Below, piece after piece: positions 56,880-64,000 of a DNA stretch of 64,000 bases. The translations under genes were made by a program, and so were the position numbers. This DNA comes from Ipomoea triloba (lineage: Eukaryota > Streptophyta > Magnoliopsida > Solanales > Convolvulaceae). Each line of letters begins with the position of its first letter. Within the stretch, counting starts at the first letter, position 1. The stretch lies in NCBI RefSeq assembly GCF_003576645.1, contig NC_044922.1:16823839-16887838 (forward strand), read 5' to 3'. The notes under the pieces are model-generated. The model saw only the letters and a list, made by a program, of their open reading frames with translations. It was not told the DNA's origin and did not search any database.

Positions 56880-58689
56880 AGATTGTGCACGAACCGCTCG
56901 CATTCTTTAATTCGAGATTGGGACTACAAGAGGTAGTCTCGTTTCTCTTGTCTTCTACCTTACATTAGCATTTTCCGCAAATAGCGTCCATTGGATCACA
57001 CTTTTTATGTTTTTCTTCCTTGGCATCAATAGCATTGACTCTCTCTTTTGGATTGTTCTCAATGTTACTCGGGAGTTGTCCGTAGTGTCTCTCAGACATC
57101 ATCTTAAACATTTGAGAGATTTGATTCTCAATTGTCTTAAGTGTAGCCTTGGACTCTTGTCGAAGACTAGAAATCTCTTGTCGAATCTCTTGAGTAATCT
57201 CTTGTTTTAGATTTGCCCGATCATTTTTCAATTCCATAATCGTCCGTGTAAGTCTTTCATCTACTTCACGGATGTCATCCCTTCTCTGTTGAGTAAAGTC
57301 AAGTTGAGAGTTGTATTGTGGCCTATATTGAGTCATTTGACTTCCATTTCCTTGGTTTTGATTATACATCAGTCTGTTCTTATCATTTTGTCCCTATGCA
57401 AGCTTGTTTCCATAGTTGTATTGTCCTCGCGCTTGATATCCATCATTGTTGTTATTGTTCCAACCCTCTCCCTGTTTCCAATTGTTATTTGATCTTTGAT
57501 TTTGTCCATAAGCATTGAAGTTGGAGTTCCTTTGGTAATCTACCGCCTCAACTTGCTCGGATGCAGACGGAGAAGTGCAAATATTGGTATCATGAGGTTC
57601 TCCACAGATGTTACAGTAAAGTGCCAAAGCCATGCAAGGCTTGGGTTTTCCTTCCATTTTCTCTACCATGGCCTGTAGCTTTTTGATTTCGTGATTCATT
57701 GCCTCTATTTTTGCCTCGCTCGCCACACGATTATCAACTTCATATATGCCCCGTGATCTCCTCGTCGTTCATACCAATAAGAGGTATTCTTTGATATTCT
57801 CTCAATTAATTCTTCAGCTTCTGGCAAAGCTAGTGAGACAAAGGCACCGCTAGAGGATGAGTCAAGCAACATCTTTCCTTCGTCTGTCAGCCCTCCGTAG
57901 AATGAGCTAATCATGTCCCATGGGTGCATCAGATCTTGCGGGCATTGTCATTTAAGAACCTTGAATTGTCGCCAAGCCTCTCCCAAACTCTCAAGTCTTC
58001 CTTGCTTGAATTCCTGTATCAGCCTTCTAATCCTCATATATAGTTTTGTAATGGGAAAGATCTCATTCATGAATTCACGATGCAACTGCTGCCACGTTCT
58101 GAAATGTTTTTCGTCTTGGCTTTCCAACCATCGTGCTGCCTCTCCTATAACTGAAAATGGGAATAATTTAAGTCGAACTATCACCTCGCTAACGCCTTCC
58201 TGCCTGTACATCTCACATGCTCGTATGAACCTTGTGATGTGTGCATTGGGATCTTCAGATGGTAATCCCGAACATTGACTGTTCTGAACCAGTGTGAGAA
58301 TAGTTGGATGCACGTGAAAATTGACGTTTTCCATCGGCGGTACATAGATTGAATTATGCATATTAAAATCAGGGGTCATGTAATCTACAATTGATCTTTG
58401 CGATTCCTGAGGAATTCCATAGTATTCTTCTTCACGAATGTTCTCTTGATTGTTTGCTCTGTTAGCTTGTGGTTCTTCAAGAATTGGTTATTCATGATTA
58501 ATTGGTACTTGTGGAACTATTGAAACTGGGGGTGGATTTGGTACAGATGTTCCTCTTCCTTGTAGGTTTCTTGTTGCGCTTGATGAAGCCATTTGTGATC
58601 GATCCTTGGGTATTTTTCCTTCTAGTTGCTCTATTAATTTCTAGAATGTAGGGTAGTAAGCCTTGATTTCCTTTTGCTCGCGTGTGCAT
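56880..58689 (-). pseudogene. gag: Element E gag (three stops and a frameshift)
   Basis: Minus strand. The capsid core MHNSIYVPPMENVNFHVHP, RFIRACEMYRQEGVSE, LKLFPFSVIGEAARWLESQ and QQLHREFMNEIFP lies at 58379-57948. A stop follows (K-stop-Q-C-P near 57946), then HPWDMISSFYGGL, a frameshift near 57750, a zinc knuckle CNICGEPHDTNIC (C-x2-C-x3-H-x4-C, near 57600) and an Asn/Gln-rich stretch. Another stop occurs near 57394, then a coiled coil (EITQEIRQEISSLRQES) and a stop near 56965. The N-terminal part above 58379 is also disturbed. This gag could not act in its own transposition. Confidence 0.9.
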
Positions 58690-58865
58690 TCAACTAGTAA
58701 GATTACCAATGAAACAGAATTTCCACAATTGACTAGAAGTAGTCAATTGGGTAAGTAGCAAAAAAAAATAAAAATAAAACAAAATAAAGTGGAATGGATT
58801 AACAATGATCAAATCTAGCATTCATGCAATCAAAGTAAACAAAAACATATGACAACCTATTGCCC

Positions 58866-58883
58866 TCCCCGGCAACGGCGCCA
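58866..58883 (-). other. Primer binding site, element E
   Basis: The minus strand reads TGGCGCCGTTGCCGGGGA, three bases inside the LTR that starts at 58887. Confidence 0.93.
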
Positions 58884-58886
58884 TTT

Positions 58887-60006
58887 TGAAGAAGCAGTAT
58901 TGTGTAGGGGTTGATTCGTCAAAATATATTTGTATGTTAAAACGGAAAGTCAGTGACTCCCCGAGTGTCGGTCTCGAAGGAGGGACGTGGAGGTGTGTCA
59001 AGTGTGCGGAAGTTTACTTGATTGAGTCATGCATGGGATTCGAGTGTGGTGAATGGTGGATCGTGAGTGAGATGAGTTCATAAGGTTTGGTTTGAGTGCA
59101 AGAGAGTAGTAAAGTAAAAGAGTTGCAAATATGTAAAAGGGGTAGGGATTGGATAGTGCTCATGGATGTTGCATTATGGTGTGGCTAAGGTAATGGATAG
59201 ATGATGCAAAGATGTTGGCTATTCAAGAGTGTGTTGTCTTAGTCATTTTCCACCTTTGTGTACTAAGGCTTCTTTAACTTAGGAGTGCCTTCAAGCATCC
59301 AAAGTTCTAAGAGGAATTTTATCAAACACTTAAGCTACACACTATCCTACTATTCTTAAGAAGTCCATAGGAACTACGATTGTGTCAAGCTTCAAATCCT
59401 AACTCTAATCAAAGACATGAAAGAGTCAAGAGCTCAATCTCTCATCTAGATTGGCCAAATCCAAACAAGATCTCATCAAAACAATAATCAATAGAAAAGA
59501 ATAGATAACCCAACAATATAAGCATTTAGATCCAAAATATAGAGATAAGATCATCACACTAGCAACATTCAATCACACAATCCAAATCCCTAGATTAAAC
59601 TAGCCACTCATGATATGAAATTCAAGACAAAAGCTAATTTAATCCAAGAACAAGTTAACTAAATATAATAGAAATGAAATAGAGATCACCTAGAGTGAAG
59701 TAATCCTTCAATCCAAGCTTGTTGTCTTGCTACAATGGAGATCTATCTAAACTAAGAAATGAAAAACTAAGAAAAATGGAGAAAGTTCTCCAAAGGAAAA
59801 ACTAAGTAATCCTTCAATCCAAGCTTGTTTTGCTCCTATTTGCTCCCGGGGCTCCTGTTTCACCTCTTTTAGGCTAAAAGTAGCTTTCGTGTGTTGGTTA
59901 GTGATTTTCAAGCATTTATGAGCATAATTCATCATGTAAGGATGCTATGAACGTGACAAAACACCCTAATATGAGCTTGATTTAAGGGTATCTCGGAGGC
60001 TTATCA
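58887..60006 (-). mobile_element. 5' LTR of element E
   Basis: Nearly identical to 50402-51739 over the shared parts. It has lost about 230 bp around 59800-59830 (equivalent to about 51310-51545 in the other LTR), including the GC-rich cassette and TATTTAA box. A short CTAAGTAATCCTTCAATCCA duplication marks the deletion site. Without that core this LTR probably cannot drive transcription now. Confidence 0.92.
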
Positions 60007-60011
60007 ATCCT

Positions 60012-60666
60012 CTAAAGGCAAATCACTAAATAGAGCATTCTAAACCAGTGTTATAACTGAAGGCTTAATGTCAAAGTTGTTTGCTTCCACAGGTGGTATG
60101 TAGATTGAGTTATGCATACTGAACTCCGCGGTCATGAAATCTGCTATGGTTCTTCTTTCCTCTCTTCTTTCCTCTCTCATGTAACCCTGGTAGTTCTCCC
60201 GTGGAGCATTTCTCCTTCTCGGTTCATAATAATCATCCCTATGAACTTCTCTTCCTCTTTGCTCAAAGAAGTTATCTCTCGGTGCATTTCTCATCCTCGG
60301 CTCAAAATGTTCTTCCCTTTCATAGAATCCAGCTCTATCATTGGGTTGCTCATAGTAGGGATCCCTTTCCTGATACTGCCCAACATGGGGTGGTGGTATC
60401 AATGGTTGATCCCTTTCTCTCTGAAGAGGTTGTTCCTCATTTTCATCTACTTCTCTCAGTAGGGATCTGTTCTGAGGTGCACTTAATCCTACACTCCTTA
60501 ATGTTCCAGTAGTGACCCCGTCTGGATGTTCAACCCTACTTGGTGAAGCCATTTCTTCAATAATCCATTCTTGATTACGGGCTGCTCTGTTCCGTATTCT
60601 CACTATCGCGTTTATCTCGTGGTCAATTGCTAGCAATCCTTGCACACCTTTAGAACAGGTTTGCAT
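60012..60666 (-). pseudogene. gag: Element O gag, N-terminal part
   Basis: The minus strand starts near MQTCSKGVQGLLAIDHE. It has a charged Arg/Glu-rich region with repeated EPRxRNAPRxNxxEQR-like units, then AEFSMHNSIYIPPVEANNFD and KPSVITLV. A frame change follows, with the end of the segment (60012) continuing directly into PQGYITRF at 50401 once element E and one ATCCT are removed. Confidence 0.85.
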
Positions 60667-60888
60667 GCAACTAGCTATTCACCTGTAAGCACAAAAACAA
60701 CAACAACGCTTTTGCAACTAAAAGTAGTTGCTAATGAGAGTAGTAACTAATTTAAATGCTTAAAAGAAAAAAAAAAAGAACAAAGTGCTTTGCGAAAACA
60801 ATAAGCAAATAGTGATGGTTAGACTCTGTAACTTAGATGATGGCCCATATTAACCCAAATGGACTCATTACTCAAAAATCGATGTCAT
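60667..60888 (-). other. Leader of element O
   Basis: Non-coding region between PBS and gag, with ACTAAAAGTAGTTGC near 60718 and an A-rich run at about 60766-60779. Confidence 0.6.
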
Positions 60889-60906
60889 TCCCCAGCAACG
60901 GCGCCA
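60889..60906 (-). other. Primer binding site, element O
   Basis: The minus strand reads TGGCGCCGTTGCTGGGGA, a tRNA-Asp-type PBS with one change, two bases inside the LTR starting at 60909. Confidence 0.9.
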
Positions 60907-60908
60907 TT

Positions 60909-62040
60909 TGAAAGTTGTATTTTAGTGGTGATTAAAAATTAAGAGTATCGTCCTCAAGGAATGACTTAATGGGAGTTTGAGTAATAAGGGGTTAAGCACG
61001 GGTTCATGCAGTGTTTGAAAGCTAACCTAAAGATATTTGAGCAGTTCATGTTTAAGAAATCAATAATGAGAACAAGTAAGTAAATTAAAAGGTAATAAAT
61101 GAAATAGAGATTTGAACCAAACATCCTTGCACAAAATCCCTTGTGTCTAAAGATTATGTTATGTAAGTCTAGATGATGAACTTGGGGAAATGGTTTAAGT
61201 GCCAATGTAACTCTCGTGATCAAATGGACTATCAACTAATCCTAAGTCCCATTCTCATGGCAACTTGGCTAGAAGAGACAATTTAACAAACACTTTGTGT
61301 GCTTATTTCCTTCAAACTCGCTTTTCTCAAAGGTGAGTAAGAAATATGAGAGGTATGTATGGCTATGGTGTAGCCCTATTCGCATAGGTGGAACACCAAT
61401 TCCAAATATCTCTTGCATAATTTGGCCATAATTATGAAGAGTCAAATCAATTACACTCAATTCATAACCAAGTTCAACATTAAGACAATACAAACCTAAT
61501 TTATGCAATTTAATTCATATTGGGATTCATACTTCAAGGAAGTTCAATTCAAATATTAGGAATGTTTAACTACTCATGCTTCTAATGTAAAACTAAAAGC
61601 AATTGAAATAATAAACATAGAATTCAAACAAACTTTAAGAAATATAAATGCAAAAATAGGAAATAGAGAACTTAACTTGATGATTTGATTGAAAGAAATA
61701 ATTTGGAAATTGATGTAGATTGTGTAATTACAATGGATATTCTTCTACTAAATCTTCTAATAGATGGTAGATTACTAGTGTGGGAAGTGTTCTTAAAGTT
61801 TCCTAGAGAGAAAAACTAAAAGGGGTGTTTAGAAATTCAAAAGTGATTATAAAATAACCAACCAAGGGTATTTATAGTCTAATTTTTGCGCCATTTCGCA
61901 CCCTTCAGGACTAGAAGTCACGGTGGAACTCACGGTGTGAGTCCCACAATGAGTCTCAATGATCAGTTTCTGATCGGCACTCACGCTGAAACCTTTGGTG
62001 TAGGATTCACTTCCAACCTTATAATGAAATTTAAGATTCA
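60909..62040 (-). mobile_element. 5' LTR of element O (right boundary uncertain)
   Basis: It starts TGAAAGTTGTATTTTAGTGG on the plus strand next to the PBS. The sense strand carries a CTATAAATACCC TATA box near 61870, with a short CTCACGG/CCGTGAG pair upstream (61905-61990). There is no second copy in the window to fix the right end. A 31-bp block (GATTCACTTCCAACCTTWTA onward) is duplicated in tandem at about 62006-62067. Confidence 0.7.
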
Positions 62041-62067
62041 CTTCCAACCTTTTAATGAAATTTAAGA

Positions 62068-63156
62068 TTTTAGATATTATTTACAAAATTATAAATATTG
62101 TTAAACATTTAAAATTAGTAATAGTTATAAATTAGTATATTTTAAATAGCAGTATTTTAAATTAGGTAAAATATTATTGAGTGCTGCAACTGGATGTGCG
62201 TGTGTAATATTTATATTTATATTTATATAAAAATGCGATTACCAATAAATTACGTTATTACCGTGAGAATGGTATAATTTATGGCAACTGGGAGAATTAG
62301 GTATAATTTGTGAAATTGGAAACAATATTACCAATTAATAGATATTAATTAATTTCCATACAATATTTTCTTACCAATTAAACTTTATTAATTATTTTAC
62401 CAATAAATTATTAAAATTAAAGAGGAGGATTTTATTTTTATAGATAGATCGATTAATAATTAATAATTAATAATAAGATAATAGAATGTATAGATTAATT
62501 AATTTATTATTGTACACTAAATTTATTAAATATTAAATGTTATACGATTATTAAATATTAAATATATTTCCTCAAAATTAATTTTCATTCCTTATCCTAG
62601 TTTATTTATTGATGTTTTTAATAGACACCATTTAAGAATGAATATATTCTATATTTATTGTTCATATATCAATTACTTGGTAGAATGGTAATGATCTCCT
62701 AGCATATTTTTAAAATATTATAATTATTACGCATAATAATTTATAGGAACTGGATGTGCGTGTGTTAATAACGTACTATTGATGTTATTAACGTGATTTT
62801 GTAAAGAATAAAATAAATGATTATTTCCTTATTGGTGTAAACTTATTGGAAACAATATTACCAATTAATAGATATTATTTAATTTTCAAATAATTTTTTT
62901 TAAATTAAACTTTATTAATTATTTTACCAATAAATTATGTAATTAATATTAACAAAATTTTGAGCGGAAAAATTTGTGAGGAAGATTTTACTTGTATATA
63001 TAGTATAGATATAGATTACTAGTTAATTTAGGAATCAAAAGTGCAAATCTCTCTAATATCTTTTTTATATAATAAGGTAAGCATAGTTTTGGAAAAAAAT
63101 TATTTTGTATAGAATTGAATCTGTGCTTACCAAATATACCAATTTTGGTTGTTAAT
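62068..63156. other. AT-rich, direct duplication; upstream of copy 5
   Basis: No gene. A block starting CAACTGGATGTGCGTGTG (about 62187) recurs at about 62750, with GGAAACAATATTACCAATTA and TTTACCAATAAATTA following in the same order. This is a diverged direct duplication about 564 bp apart. From about 63028 the sequence is the ancestral upstream region of the peptide gene unit. Confidence 0.65.
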
Positions 63157-63853
63157 CTTGTAGGCAGTTTAATGCTATAAATAGGAAAAAAGTGTCCTAT
63201 AATCTCATTCTATCTGATCTCTAATTAAAAGCAATTCAGTCATCCCGTCCAAAAAAAAATCCTTTCTTCGAAATGGCATTCAAAATCATGTGGTGCGCTC
63301 TCCTTCTTTCCCTAATTGCATTTTGTAAGTCCAGTCCATTTATTTTCTTTAGAATACTATCCTCTGCGTTGGAGTTTCAATATTTTTAGGGAGTTTACGT
63401 AGTGTAAATGTAATGTATGAGTGAACGTGCACTCTTGTCCCTAAAGAGAGGTCGGGAGTTCGAATCCTCTCTTGTATGAAAAAACCAATATGTCTAGCAC
63501 ATTGCCCTTTTTTTTTCTGAGTACTACTGACTCTGTTACAATGTATTATCTGTTCGTAGCTACTTTCTTAACCTACTGAAGCACAAAGAGTCACCAGTCG
63601 CCTACACTGAGGCTCGAACCCACTCCCCTCCATGTGGGAGTGTAAACCGGGTGCCACTAATTGGGTTGGCATAGTGCGAATGAGAATTAGTGTGAGTATA
63701 GTACGGGTTTAAAGGCATGCTCAGAACACCTCAGCACCAATAGTTATATCGTGGACTGCGGTCCACAGTAAAATTTGCGCCTTAGGACATCTCGTGGTCT
63801 AACCCAAAATAAAATTACAAACTGTGATGGTATGTAACTCATTGTTCGGAGAT
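63157..63853 (+). pseudogene. Secreted Cys/His-rich peptide, copy 5 (exon 1 and partial intron)
   Basis: The core promoter has TATAAATA at 63176-63183. Exon 1 (63273-63324) is open, encodes MAFKIMWCALLLSLIAF (one change, Leu to Met, from copy 1) and keeps the T|GTAAGT donor. The intron is homologous to the others until about 63853, where it switches to the AT-rich sequence found upstream of copy 1. Exon 2 is not in the window: either it lies beyond 64000 after an insertion, or it was lost. A SINE is inserted in the intron. Confidence 0.75.
63507..63655 (-). mobile_element. SINE inserted in intron of copy 5
   Basis: About 150 bp are present here and absent from the introns of copies 1-3. On the minus strand it begins AGTGGCACCCGGTTTACACT (A-box-like), has GTGGGTTCGAGCCTC (B-box-like) and ends in an A run (plus-strand TTTTTTTTT at 63509-63517). 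This is the structure of a tRNA-derived SINE. Confidence 0.75.
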
Positions 63854-63931
63854 GAAAAGAGAACGAAAATAATAACTATAATACATATCTACATATTGAA
63901 TCATCTTTAATGACTCTAAAAAGAATAGAGA

Positions 63932-64000
<69 letters not shown>
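63854..64000. repeat. Copy of the sequence upstream of peptide gene 1, ending in (AT)n
   Basis: ACGAAAATAATAACTATAAT and about 70 further bases match 27909-27990 with few differences, then an (AT)n run reaches the window edge. Confidence 0.85.

Larger units (their letters stand above)
50402..60006 (-). mobile_element. Element E: complete non-autonomous Athila-like element, 9.6 kb
   Basis: It is bounded by two LTRs (50402-51739 and 58887-60006) and by the 5-bp target duplication ATCCT at 50397-50401 and 60007-60011. Order on the minus strand: 5' LTR, PBS, gag, protease, spacer with candidate internal promoter, env-like ORF, long 3' non-coding region, PPT, 3' LTR. Reverse transcriptase, RNase H and integrase are missing. 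Long stretches of the two LTRs match with only scattered differences, apart from a deletion of about 230 bp in the 5' LTR, so insertion was recent. It inserted into the gag of element O. Confidence 0.93.

Overview
This window is plant nuclear DNA, almost certainly from a eudicot angiosperm; nothing lets me name a species. The evidence is dense nested plant retrotransposons (Ty1/copia of the Sirevirus type, Ty3/gypsy of the Athila type primed by tRNA-Asp), tRNA-derived SINEs, hAT-like MITEs, plant-style introns and a broken plant S28 carboxypeptidase gene. Most long open frames are transposon remnants. One small tandem gene family is the likeliest functional host content. There is a 25-base assembly gap at 32032-32056 and a single N at 26183.

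Layout. 1-12697: the 3' part of a Sirevirus (gag/protease remnant, a 2.6 kb insertion, pol, a long env-like ORF, polypurine tract, 1.87 kb 3' LTR). 12768-18880: two partial Athila-like elements on the minus strand (A: gag, PBS, 5' LTR; J: env-like ORF, PPT, 3' LTR). 18881-28095: AT-rich DNA with foldback elements, MITEs, an LTR and a solo LTR with target duplication. 28096-34533: a tandem repeat array, then four tandem copies (two intact, one dead, one promoter remnant) of a two-exon gene for a secreted Cys/His-rich peptide; a fifth copy, exon 1 plus partial intron, lies at the right edge (63157 on).

35224-37450 (minus): a decayed prolyl-carboxypeptidase-type (S28) gene with a solo LTR, flanked by the target duplication CTTAC, placed five bases inside an intron. 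38325-47355: a rearranged gypsy family (F) with a tail-to-tail inverted pair, a Pro/Tyr-rich ORF where gag should be, a nested LTR and an hAT-like MITE. 47356-62040: a gypsy element O (gag, protease, part of RT; minus strand) whose gag is split by a complete 9.6 kb Athila-like element E (50402-60006, duplication ATCCT). E has near-identical LTRs and gag, protease and env-like ORFs, but no RT or integrase.

Points that stand out: (1) the Cys/His-rich peptide cluster, in which copy 1 has lost its ancestral upstream region to a higher-order tandem array ending about 20 bp from its TATA box; (2) a shared promoter design in the LTR families, a GC-rich inverted-repeat cassette of family-specific sequence just upstream of a TATTTAA- or TATAAA-like box, repeated upstream of the env-like ORFs of two elements next to candidate splice sites, which suggests an internal promoter and spliced env-like mRNA; (3) a recently inserted element (E) whose coding regions are dead, which implies mobilisation in trans.
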